Source: Fluctibacter corallii
GTDB taxonomy: Bacteria; Pseudomonadota; Gammaproteobacteria; Enterobacterales; Alteromonadaceae
Direction: 5' to 3'
Length of the DNA stretch: 64,000 bases
NCBI RefSeq assembly: GCF_025751585.1
Contig: NZ_JAOWKX010000004.1
Location: 186,001 to 250,000, forward strand
A model generated the notes under the pieces. The model saw nothing but the letters and a program-made list of their open reading frames with translations, was not told the origin of the DNA and searched no databases. The first letter of the stretch is position 1. Every line of letters starts with the position of its first letter. Of this stretch, positions 48,383 through 56,641 are shown in pieces. Made by a program: the position numbers and the translations under genes.

Positions 48383-49513
48383 ATGTTGAAACGTATTCTT
48401 ACTTCGGCTGTTGTATTAACAACGTCATTAATCACATCGGTTAATGTACAAGCGGAACTAAACCCTGCTTTCATTAATGACACCTATACTGCGCGTTTTT
48501 TGTGGCAGGCTGAAAACCAATCACTAGAAAACAACACGTTTTCTTGCCCTGAATTGGTTGCACCAAAGCACGTTTTTGAAACTGTGAGTATATACAAAGA
48601 CACTGACTGTCGTTGTGAAGTCGACCCTGTTAAAAAGGCGGCGTACGATGCGGAAAATGCGTACATAAAAGACTATATTTCTACTATTGTTGGGTTAGCC
48701 GACACCTACGTTGCAACGCCATCAGAACGTGGCGAAATTGCGCAATGTATGATGCAACATGTCGAGCATTGGGCCGCAAATGATGCCATGCTGGGTGACC
48801 ATGTTCAGAATGTGGGCTATCACAAAACAGCAGAATTAATTGGCACAATTGCAACGAGTTACCTGAAGGTGCGCAATAGCCCTGATATCGTAAAAATTGA
48901 TGCAAACTCGGTGGTTGGCAGTTGGTTGAAGCGTGCGTCAGATCACGTTTTATACTTCTACGACAATATTGCAGGTTCTACTACGAAAAAGAACAACCAC
49001 CGTTACTGGGACGGTTATCACTTAGGCCGTGTAGCCATTGCCATTCAAGATGAAAGTCTGTTCTCGTGGGCGGTTGAAGGCTTGAGTATCGGTTTAGATG
49101 AAGTTGACGCAAATGGCGTGCTACCTGAAGAATTCGCACGTGGTGACCGCGCATTCAGCTATCACTTATATGCCACACTACCGCTTGTTGGTTTGGCTGA
49201 ATTGGCGATAGCAAACCGTGAATATATGCCTGTCGAATTTTATCCATATGAATATAACAACGGTGCACTACATACATTGTTGAAGCTAATGCGAGACGTA
49301 TCAAATGGCAATGTAGTGGGTGTGTTTCCTGAAGAACGCGAAATGAAATGTCATGAAGCAGCTTGGTTAGAAGCATATTTGGAACGCGCAAAAGTCGCCG
49401 ACAAAGCTGCTATAAAAGCCGACGTTATCAACTTTAGAAATAATTGTAATGGCAAACTGTTTAACACATTCTTAGGTGGTAACGTCAGCTTAACTTACGG
49501 TTCTCCTATGTAA
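48383..49513 (+). CDS. Secreted alginate lyase-like protein (PL5/AlgL superfamily), c-di-GMP riboswitch controlled
   Basis: This 376-residue exported protein has a signal peptide (about 1-24, ending NVQA) and a helical alginate_lyase domain. The PL5 active-site pair appears as NNHRYW (Asn205, His206) and ARGDRAFSYH (Arg253 and Tyr260, same 7-residue spacing as in AlgL). The C-terminus has CHEAAWLE and LGGNVSLTYG, matching AWLE and LGGEV of AlgL. The N-terminal SKYEGSD of AlgL, with its active-site Lys, is replaced by SIYKDTD. Six cysteines (55, 76, 78, 122 and two late) are shared with the next gene but not AlgL. Expected substrate is alginate or another polyuronate; activity is inferred. A riboswitch precedes it and a strong terminator follows. 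Confidence 0.8.
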   Translation: MLKRILTSAVVLTTSLITSVNVQAELNPAFINDTYTARFLWQAENQSLENNTFSCPELVAPKHVFETVSIYKDTDCRCEVDPVKKAAYDAENAYIKDYISTIVGLADTYVATPSERGEIAQCMMQHVEHWAANDAMLGDHVQNVGYHKTAELIGTIATSYLKVRNSPDIVKIDANSVVGSWLKRASDHVLYFYDNIAGSTTKKNNHRYWDGYHLGRVAIAIQDESLFSWAVEGLSIGLDEVDANGVLPEEFARGDRAFSYHLYATLPLVGLAELAIANREYMPVEFYPYEYNNGALHTLLKLMRDVSNGNVVGVFPEEREMKCHEAAWLEAYLERAKVADKAAIKADVINFRNNCNGKLFNTFLGGNVSLTYGSPM

Positions 49514-49584
49514 TTAAATCAGGCACCTTAGGGACTGCTCTAGGGTGTCTCAATACGTCTCACCGCGGTTTATTTCTTCTTAAT

Positions 49585-49620
49585 AATCAGGCCGCTTCGC
49601 TTAGAAGCGGCCTGATTTTC
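49585..49620 (+). terminator. Strong rho-independent terminator after the first lyase-like gene
   Basis: A perfect 14-bp stem (AATCAGGCCGCTTC / GAAGCGGCCTGATT) with loop GCTTA is followed by TTTT (two of these T extend the stem end). It lies 72 bases after the stop and separates the riboswitch transcript from the second paralogue, which therefore needs its own promoter. Confidence 0.93.
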
Positions 49621-49709
49621 TAAACCAAACTAGAATCACCGTCACGTCAATTTTTAGGTATAGAATGTGCTAATAGATCACCTTTTTTTACTATGTAAGA
49701 GGGGTTTCT

Positions 49710-50843
49710 GTGATTTTTTATCGAATTTTCCATTTACTTTTTTTGATGTGTGTTTGGCTTTTTTCTGTGGGTAGCCAGGCCAATATTCAACCTGCATTTT
49801 CGAATGACGTATATACGGCTCGTTATTTGTGGCAAGACATGCACCAGCGTTTTTCCTATACATCATTCCAGTGCCCGGCACTCATGCCCGTTAAACGTCA
49901 GTTTAATTCTGGCAGTATCTATAAAGAGACCGACTGTGGATGTGAAATAGATCCTGCTAAACAGGCACAATATCAAGAAGAACTCTCAGAATTGCGTGGC
50001 TATATTAAAACCCTTGTTACGCTCTCTGATCGGTACATTGCGACGCCAACAGAACAAGGCGATATTACACAATGTATCATGCAACATATTACCCATTGGG
50101 CTGAGAACGATGCAATGCTCGGCCAACATCGTAACGATATTGGTTATCATAAAACGGCAGAACTATTGGGGGCCGTCGCGACGAGTTACCTGAAAATCAG
50201 GCATAGCAGAGATATCAAAACGATTCATCATGAGGATACTATCGGGGATTGGATGAAGCGAGCGGCCAGTCATGTGCAGCACTTTTACACCGATAAAGCG
50301 GGGAACCAAACGTTACGTAATAACCATCGTTATTGGGATAGCTTTCACTTGGGCAGAGCCTCGGTAGCATTGCAAGACAAGTACCTGTTTCAATGGGCCA
50401 TGGATGGATTAACGATTGGTCTGTCGCAAATTGATGAAAACGGTGCATTGCCACTTGAAGGAGCAAGAGGGAATCGTGCGTTTAGCTATCATTTGTACGC
50501 GACAATGGCGCTGGTGGGGCTGGCTGAGCTCGCCGTGGTTAATCGTGAGTATATGGTAAACCCCTACTACCCATATGAAGAGAACAATAGCGCGTTACGC
50601 CGACTAATTTGGACAATACGTGCCAACGCGAAACGCAATAGTAAAGTTCCTCTATTTGCTGATGCTCGCCCAATGAAATGCCATGAAGCAGCATGGTTAG
50701 AAATGTACAGTGCGCGAGCGTTAGTTAAGTACAAATATTCAATCAACAAAGAAGTCGTGGCAATGCGCCGCGCCTGCAATGGGAAATTATACAATACGTT
50801 GCTAGGTGGTAATGTTAGTTTGACATACGGTAAACCTATCTAA
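49710..50843 (+). CDS. Secreted alginate lyase-like protein (PL5/AlgL superfamily), tandem paralogue
   Basis: This 377-residue protein aligns without gaps to the product of 48383-49513 over almost its full length, and by eye more than half of positions agree. The active-site set Asn205, His206, Arg253 and Tyr260 and all six shared cysteines are kept. The signal peptide is about 1-24 (ending GSQA). The start is GTG with AAGAGGGG upstream. There is no riboswitch before it; a strong terminator isolates it from the first gene. It converges with algL. The likely role is cleavage or binding of alginate outside the cytoplasm; divergence from AlgL leaves substrate and activity open. Confidence 0.8.
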   Translation: MIFYRIFHLLFLMCVWLFSVGSQANIQPAFSNDVYTARYLWQDMHQRFSYTSFQCPALMPVKRQFNSGSIYKETDCGCEIDPAKQAQYQEELSELRGYIKTLVTLSDRYIATPTEQGDITQCIMQHITHWAENDAMLGQHRNDIGYHKTAELLGAVATSYLKIRHSRDIKTIHHEDTIGDWMKRAASHVQHFYTDKAGNQTLRNNHRYWDSFHLGRASVALQDKYLFQWAMDGLTIGLSQIDENGALPLEGARGNRAFSYHLYATMALVGLAELAVVNREYMVNPYYPYEENNSALRRLIWTIRANAKRNSKVPLFADARPMKCHEAAWLEMYSARALVKYKYSINKEVVAMRRACNGKLYNTLLGGNVSLTYGKPI

Positions 50844-50890
50844 CGTATCGCAAGGCGACAAAGCGTGAGGAAGGCGTTAACCATTATTTC

Positions 50891-50922
50891 TCGGACGCTG
50901 ATTGAAAGGAATTCGCGTCCGA
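50891..50922. terminator. Inverted repeat between the convergent lyase-like gene and algL
   Basis: TCGGACGC and GCGTCCGA form an 8-bp stem with a 16-base loop, midway in the 114-base convergent gap. It may end transcription from both sides, but no T run follows on either strand. Confidence 0.4.
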
Positions 50923-50957
50923 CTTGATCTGTTACATCATGTGTAGCGGTTGGCGAG

Positions 50958-52085
50958 CTACATTGTATCGCAACCAAAACGTTCACATGTATTTCCGCCC
51001 ATTCGCGTATATCCGTGAGTTTGATAAGATGAATCATCAGGAAGTAAACTTAGCCAAGAGGCGTCGTTGTCGGTGGCGTACTTTAGTGGGGCAACCCAAC
51101 TCAAATGGCCGTCGCTATGTAAATCGAACCCTGATTGGGCTTCACCAGCATGTGCTGAAAAGTCCTCAATAGCGCCATCTTTTAATAAATTCTCTGCCAA
51201 TAAAGTGAGTTTGGAACGCTGATGATTACCGGCTTGAGCGTTGTTTTCATGGACAAATGCGGCCAAGCCCGACAAGGGAAGTAAAGCAAAATTATGGTAT
51301 GCGTATGCGCGCGCACCTCGCTTTAATTCGTTAGGCAGAAACCCGTCATGCGTGATTTGGGATAAGGCGGTGAGATATACATTCTCTGACCACTGATAAA
51401 GGGCACGGTCATTCTTTATTACTGCGACTAACATAACAGACCATGCTGCCCAGTAATCGTGATTGTTCACTTTACGCAGTGGCCGGTTAGAATAATCGTG
51501 CTTCACTTGCTGGGCCAGCCTGTAAAGCCAAGACTCAATTGTTGCCTGTTCGACGTCGTTGAGAGGAAGCTTTTCTTTCACCGACAAATAGTAGCTAGCC
51601 GTTGTTGATAACGTCCATTTACGCACTGCTTTGCCTGTCATATTCGCTTCAGGGTCATTCAGTGTGGACCCTTTTGCCCAATCTATAAGCAGCGATGTAA
51701 AACAGTAAGAAGCTTCTTTCGCAATGTTAGAATCACGCTGAATGTGTTTTCCTAAATAGGCAACATATTTAGCAAACTCATGAATAGGCTGCGTACGCTG
51801 TAAATAAGCGGCTTCTGCTTCCTCGTTTAATGTTGCACGTCGTTTGTCGCTCCCCTCATATTTACTTCTGAACGAAAGACTATCGGTAAATATCGGCAAT
51901 TGCTGGCACGCATAAGGTTTTGCATTTTTCTCAGACCATGTCTGTGCAGATTGAACAAATGCAGGGGGGGCAACAATATGAGAGGGGACTTCACCTTCTG
52001 ACATGCTATTGCAGCCGCTTAACAATGCGGCTGCGCAGAAAACAGAGGCGACACCTGGGGTTACGTTATTGCGTTGTTTTAACAT
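50958..52085 (-). CDS. algL: Alginate lyase AlgL (PL5), predicted lipoprotein
   Basis: This 375-residue polysaccharide lyase is recognised by FRSKYEGSDKRRATLN (Lys75), NNHDYWAAWSVM (Asn208, His209) and NELKRGARAYAYHN (Arg256, Tyr263), the PL5 catalytic set. In Pseudomonas AlgL clears alginate that escapes into the periplasm during synthesis. Here the N-terminus carries a lipobox LLSGC (Cys25), suggesting membrane anchoring, unlike the soluble Pseudomonas enzyme. The ATG at 52085 lies 20 bases inside the algX end and has a poor ribosome-binding site, so translation may depend on coupling; the open frame extends upstream within algX. It is the last gene of the alginate operon. Confidence 0.92.
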   Translation of the reverse strand: MLKQRNNVTPGVASVFCAAALLSGCNSMSEGEVPSHIVAPPAFVQSAQTWSEKNAKPYACQQLPIFTDSLSFRSKYEGSDKRRATLNEEAEAAYLQRTQPIHEFAKYVAYLGKHIQRDSNIAKEASYCFTSLLIDWAKGSTLNDPEANMTGKAVRKWTLSTTASYYLSVKEKLPLNDVEQATIESWLYRLAQQVKHDYSNRPLRKVNNHDYWAAWSVMLVAVIKNDRALYQWSENVYLTALSQITHDGFLPNELKRGARAYAYHNFALLPLSGLAAFVHENNAQAGNHQRSKLTLLAENLLKDGAIEDFSAHAGEAQSGFDLHSDGHLSWVAPLKYATDNDASWLSLLPDDSSYQTHGYTRMGGNTCERFGCDTM

Positions 52086-53499
52086 GTTGTGCAACGAGAT
52101 TGTTGATTGATGAGGGAATTTCACACAGCCGTGCTGTTGCTGTTGTGGTGTTAAGCTGTTCACCCGAGAGTTTCGATCCATCTTCAAGCATTATTTCATC
52201 AAAGTCTAGCGCCAGAAATGCTTCCTTCCCATTAATTTCATGGTCGCCTAATTCAAACACAAAACGGCCATCGGCTTTAGTACGGTTATTGCGTTTGACG
52301 CGATAGGTTTTATGGGTTCCTGAACCGAACCAAACTGTGGCTTCAACAGTTCTTACCGCAGGGTTGGAAAAAGCGATGTCTAGCGTCATATGCTTGCTCG
52401 GTTGCTGTAAAAGCCCCTTACTAAACAATATTTCTTTTGCAACGCCACCCTCACTGAACGTGATGTTGTCTTGTTTAAGTAGCGCAGTTGATTCGCACCC
52501 ATTATAAAATAGCGGATTGATTTCGGTGAATATTTCTTTATTGTCGAGGGTATAATACGAGGGTAATTCCCACACAATGACGTCGGGCTTGTTCTCTTGA
52601 AAATCAGACTTAAGGTAGTCAATCCACGCGCCTGTTGCAGCACCACCTGAAATGGCAAAATTGCTGATAGAAATATTGCTGTATTCTTGCAAGAAACCAT
52701 TGAAATTGAACTTTTCTAATGCTGTAAAACTGGTGCCAAGTAGCACAATGTTTGATTCATCATCGCCAAACAGTGATGTGCTATCGTCAAAGCCTGAATT
52801 GGTTTCAATAGTGCGAAAACTTTTCTTATATTGAACAGGCAGTTGGGTATTGCAAAGCTGGTTAGCAGCGCTTTGTATACTGCTGTCTGCGCCTCGTACA
52901 CCTGTGTACAGGGTTTTGAATTTAGGCGTACCTTCAGGGTCACCGTAGCCGAGTTCATTCAGTGTTTTTGCTATTTCTTTTGCCGTTGCGCGAGCGCCGT
53001 CTGGGGTCCAGTGTAAATCTCGCTTGTAAAAGAACTCGGGAATGCCTTTAGCGACATGACTCAAGTCGGGTACATGAAAACCGACTTGTCTGAACTGTTC
53101 GATTGCTCGCTCATACTGACTCAACATGTCGGCATGTTGCTCACGAGTGAGGTTAGTAAACATTTCTGGCTGAGCAAGCCCTCGGTTTGGGGTGTAAACC
53201 AAAATGAGCTCGATACCTAAATTATTTAAATAAGAAGCGAAGCGTTTAAGGCCTTTCAACTCTGCGGCCTCAGTAAAACCGTAGGCGCTATTCAAGTCTT
53301 TACCTGTATTCACTAACCAACCTTGCTCACCTTCTTCTACAAACAGATTGCCACGCAGAAAGTTAGTCACATAATTTTCTTCATATTTGGCGGCATCGCA
53401 ATAAAGTGGGGTTGCCTCAATAGTATAGCTTGGCGCTGTTTCTGCTGATACTGTACCAACAGCTGCGAGTGGAAATAACAATGGTATCAATCGGCGCAT
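52066..53499 (-). CDS. algX: Alginate O-acetyltransferase AlgX
   Basis: This 477-residue periplasmic enzyme, close in length to Pseudomonas AlgX (474), transfers acetyl groups to mannuronate residues. The SGNH-like catalytic set is visible as RDLHW (Asp161, His163) and LLGTSF (Ser257). The C-terminal 120 residues look like the beta-rich carbohydrate-binding module. A signal peptide covers about residues 1-19. Ribosome-binding site AGGACATCATT is upstream. It follows algF by 9 bases, whereas in Pseudomonas algX precedes algL and the algIJF genes. Confidence 0.92.
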   Translation of the reverse strand: MRRLIPLLFPLAAVGTVSAETAPSYTIEATPLYCDAAKYEENYVTNFLRGNLFVEEGEQGWLVNTGKDLNSAYGFTEAAELKGLKRFASYLNNLGIELILVYTPNRGLAQPEMFTNLTREQHADMLSQYERAIEQFRQVGFHVPDLSHVAKGIPEFFYKRDLHWTPDGARATAKEIAKTLNELGYGDPEGTPKFKTLYTGVRGADSSIQSAANQLCNTQLPVQYKKSFRTIETNSGFDDSTSLFGDDESNIVLLGTSFTALEKFNFNGFLQEYSNISISNFAISGGAATGAWIDYLKSDFQENKPDVIVWELPSYYTLDNKEIFTEINPLFYNGCESTALLKQDNITFSEGGVAKEILFSKGLLQQPSKHMTLDIAFSNPAVRTVEATVWFGSGTHKTYRVKRNNRTKADGRFVFELGDHEINGKEAFLALDFDEIMLEDGSKLSGEQLNTTTATARLCEIPSSINNLVAQHVKTTQ

Positions 53500-53508
53500 A
53501 ATGATGTC

Positions 53509-54135
53509 CTATCTTTCGCTTTCTCGAACGGTAACTTGTGTGTTTTGATTTACATTAAACGCAAATACGCTGGTCACTTTATTTCGCGTTAATGCTACAG
53601 CATCAGTAGTAATGACTGCGGTATCCTCTGCAAACGCAGCAAAGGGCATGTTGACCGCATTAATGTCACGAAAGCCGACGGTGTGTGGCTCTACTGAATT
53701 GACGACGTCATGTTTTCCATCCGCCGTTTTTAAGGTGAGGGTTGGGCGTTGGGTCAAATTGTACAGCTTGATGCGTGCCTTTCGCTTGTTGTCAAAGACT
53801 TGCTCGCTAATAGTGAAGTAGCCATTTTCAGCGGTATCATCAAGAACAATTGTAGCTAATTCACCTTTTTTAAGTTCCAGCGTTAAGGGCTTTCCACCGA
53901 TTGAGAAGGTAAAGCTGCCGAAGCTTTCATAGCCATATCGTGATACTTCTCCTTGTGAGAGGTTCCCGATGCGCTTGTTATCATAGGCAACGTCAATAGT
54001 TTGAGAATTAATATTGATGAATCGAAAAAACGCCGCATCGCTGGGTGGAAGTTTTGCATAAAGTGCATCCTCAGCTGCCGTATTGAATGTAAAGATAGCC
54101 AAAAACGAAAATAGAATGGCGATACGAAATGTCAT
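53509..54135 (-). CDS. algF: Alginate O-acetylation protein AlgF
   Basis: This 208-residue periplasmic protein has a signal peptide (about 1-21) and two beta-rich domains. It includes LYAKLPPSDAAFFRFININSQ and the later ARIKLYNLTQRPTLTLKTADG, as in AlgF. AlgF is needed for acetylation and may pass acetyl groups or bridge AlgI, AlgJ and AlgX. Its ATG overlaps the algJ stop as ATGA. Confidence 0.9.
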   Translation of the reverse strand: MTFRIAILFSFLAIFTFNTAAEDALYAKLPPSDAAFFRFININSQTIDVAYDNKRIGNLSQGEVSRYGYESFGSFTFSIGGKPLTLELKKGELATIVLDDTAENGYFTISEQVFDNKRKARIKLYNLTQRPTLTLKTADGKHDVVNSVEPHTVGFRDINAVNMPFAAFAEDTAVITTDAVALTRNKVTSVFAFNVNQNTQVTVRESER

Positions 54136-55208
54136 GATGGATTCCTTGTCATTGAAGATGCGATGTCTTGAGGTAAGGGTTTAACAAAATAGCGAACGGG
54201 AATCTCCCAAATCACAGTGTCAATACCAGCTAAGTCAGCATCGCTTTGCGATAAAAATGCAGCCATTGGTGAAAAAGGGCCTTTCCCTTCAACGGCATAA
54301 TTTAAAATGTCTTGCTTAAGCGCTTGTTGTAAATAGCCGTGAAAATGCCACTTCTCATTAGCACTATAACTGGTCCCCACTAAGGCAATAGAGGGTAGGC
54401 TATCATCACCAAACAGAGAGGCAGTTTCTTCCGCTATCTTTTGTGTTTGAAATACGGGAAGCATTTCACCAGCAGGCCCCAGTGATTCCAAGTAGGGACT
54501 AACGGGTATAAAGGTCAGCAGATCACCGCGTAAAGGGATATCTTCGATATATTCAGTGCGGAACTGCGTTTGTCCCTGTAATGCGGGTAACGAATGACTG
54601 ATCCAATTGGCACTCAGTTTTGCACCTAACGGGCTCCAATGGGTGTCTGTACGTAAAAACGTGTCACCGTCTTGCTTGGTGATAAGCGCGGGGTAGGGAT
54701 CTACCACAGACAAACTGTGATTGATCAATATGCTTTTTACCTGATCACGTAAATCAAGTGTGTTATGAGGGGTAACACGTGCAAGCCTATCAGAATATAT
54801 TTCTACTTTTTCGGGTATGACAACAATGTGCGACTCAATGCCCTTTTTCTGCAGCGCATTGACGGCAGTAATAATATAATTGGTATTGGCGTCGAGATTG
54901 TTTTGGTAATCAGCGGAAAGTTGATATTCCTCTTGGCTAAATAACCACGCATTTACGCCTACTTCTACGCCTTCCCGTCCTTCATTAAATATCTGATAAT
55001 TGAAAGCTCCCCATACATTGGTAACGATGTCTTTAATTGGAAATGCTTTTTGATAATGCTGCTCCACTTCTGTCGCGGAATGACCCGTAATCACCGCTTC
55101 AGCATTCGTTGAAGTCGGTAATTTAAACCCTCCAGATGACCACACTGACAGGCCAATAATGATCGAAGCAAAGATGGCGGCGTTGAATTTATCTAACGTA
55201 TTCGTCAT
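54132..55208 (-). CDS. algJ: Alginate O-acetyltransferase AlgJ
   Basis: This 358-residue protein has an N-terminal signal anchor (about 8-25) and an SGNH-like domain with TDTHW (Asp188, His190) and LVGTSYSANEKW (Ser280). AlgJ takes acetyl groups from AlgI and, with AlgX, modifies alginate in the periplasm. It shares the GTS(F/Y) and DxHW blocks with algX, showing their common origin. AGGAG precedes the start. Confidence 0.93.
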   Translation of the reverse strand: MTNTLDKFNAAIFASIIIGLSVWSSGGFKLPTSTNAEAVITGHSATEVEQHYQKAFPIKDIVTNVWGAFNYQIFNEGREGVEVGVNAWLFSQEEYQLSADYQNNLDANTNYIITAVNALQKKGIESHIVVIPEKVEIYSDRLARVTPHNTLDLRDQVKSILINHSLSVVDPYPALITKQDGDTFLRTDTHWSPLGAKLSANWISHSLPALQGQTQFRTEYIEDIPLRGDLLTFIPVSPYLESLGPAGEMLPVFQTQKIAEETASLFGDDSLPSIALVGTSYSANEKWHFHGYLQQALKQDILNYAVEGKGPFSPMAAFLSQSDADLAGIDTVIWEIPVRYFVKPLPQDIASSMTRNPS

Positions 55209-55217
55209 GGTTCACTC

Positions 55218-56636
55218 CTAAAACTGAAAATACAAAAACGGCGAATAGCTAGAGGCTATCAGGCTACTTAAAGCGATTAAAAATACGGGCAAACGCAGCA
55301 CAGAAACCGTATTGGCCATCATGTTTGAGTGAGTAAACTGTTCAAGCTTGTGAGCATGCTGCATCGCACCACGCAGCAATACAGTGATAATTCCAATAGC
55401 CAGTATGGTTAATTGCCAGCCTTTGGGTTCAATCATTGACGCGCCATTTTGTGAGGCAAAGTTGGGGATGAACATAGCTTCATACAACGTGAATGCTTGC
55501 TGCACGCTGTCAGCCCGAAACATTACCCAGCCAATCACGACTAAAAGCATGGTGAACATCCACGCCAGTAAGTTGAAGGTTTTGTAGTGGCCTAAGCCTA
55601 ACGCGCGTTCGATGGCTAGCCAGCCACCGTGCCACGCTCCCCATAGAACGAAGGTCCAGTTTGCGCCGTGCCATAGACCACCTAGCAACATGGTCAGAAA
55701 CAGATTACGATAGGTTTTGAATACGCCGTGGCGATTGCCTCCCAATGAAATGTAGAGGTAATCACGTAGCCAGCTAGATAAACTAATGTGCCAGCGACGC
55801 CAGAATTCTGTAATGCTTTGGCTAATGTAGGGCTGATTAAAGTTTTGAATGAATCTAAAACCCATCATTAATCCCAAACCAATGGCCATATCACTGTATC
55901 CTGAAAAATCAAAATACAGCTGGATGCTGTAGGCTAATGCACCGGTCCAAGCTTCAATCGTAGTCAAAGAGCCCGCGGTGAATGCGGCATCAGCAAGGGG
56001 TGCAACGGTATCTGCAATGAGAACCTTTTTGATAAACCCTTTCATGAACAGCACGACGCCTGCTGAAAACAGCGCGAAAGAATGCTCTCTATGCTCAAAC
56101 TGATGCGCCAAATCTTTATAGCGAAGTACAGGCCCTGCAATTAATTGCGGGAAGAGTGCGATAAACGCTGCAAAATCAATAAATCGTTTGGTGGGTGGAG
56201 TGTCCTTTCGATGCACATCAACAAGGTAGCTGATGGCTTGGAAAATATAAAACGATATACCAATGGGCAAGATAACGTTGGCCAGTGGAAGCGGCTCACT
56301 GTTAATGGTAGCCAGCATAGCATTTAAGCTTTCAATACCAAAATTGGCATATTTGAAATAGCCCAATGTTAATAAATCACCGGTCACGCCTATCGCCAAC
56401 CAGCGTTTGGCTATGCTTGGATTGCTATCAAGGTGTTTGTGCATTTGAATGCCAATCACGTAATTCCATAGTGTGACGAGTACAAAAAGCAGTAGAAAAT
56501 CGATTCGCCACCATGCATAAAATGCATAGCTTCCAATTAGGATCACAAACGAGCGATAGCGAAAGGGCGTTGCGTAATAAATCGCTAGAAAAACAGGTAA
56601 AAACGCAAATAGGAAGATAGATGATGAAAATACCAT
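55218..56636 (-). CDS. algI: MBOAT-family alginate O-acetyl transferase AlgI
   Basis: This 472-residue polytopic membrane protein of the MBOAT family moves acetyl groups across the inner membrane for alginate acetylation. It has the EFWRRWHISLSSWLRDYLY block (His283) and GGLWHGANWTFVLWG with the catalytic His323, and about 11 helices. GGAG lies upstream of the start. It precedes algJ by 9 bases. Confidence 0.95.
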   Translation of the reverse strand: MVFSSSIFLFAFLPVFLAIYYATPFRYRSFVILIGSYAFYAWWRIDFLLLFVLVTLWNYVIGIQMHKHLDSNPSIAKRWLAIGVTGDLLTLGYFKYANFGIESLNAMLATINSEPLPLANVILPIGISFYIFQAISYLVDVHRKDTPPTKRFIDFAAFIALFPQLIAGPVLRYKDLAHQFEHREHSFALFSAGVVLFMKGFIKKVLIADTVAPLADAAFTAGSLTTIEAWTGALAYSIQLYFDFSGYSDMAIGLGLMMGFRFIQNFNQPYISQSITEFWRRWHISLSSWLRDYLYISLGGNRHGVFKTYRNLFLTMLLGGLWHGANWTFVLWGAWHGGWLAIERALGLGHYKTFNLLAWMFTMLLVVIGWVMFRADSVQQAFTLYEAMFIPNFASQNGASMIEPKGWQLTILAIGIITVLLRGAMQHAHKLEQFTHSNMMANTVSVLRLPVFLIALSSLIASSYSPFLYFQF

Positions 56637-56641
56637 GCGAA

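Noticed and set aside
49514..49709. Possible second c-di-GMP riboswitch before the second lyase-like gene
   Set aside because: The gap holds a strong terminator but no GAAA hairpin, GACGCAAAG core or receptor motif.
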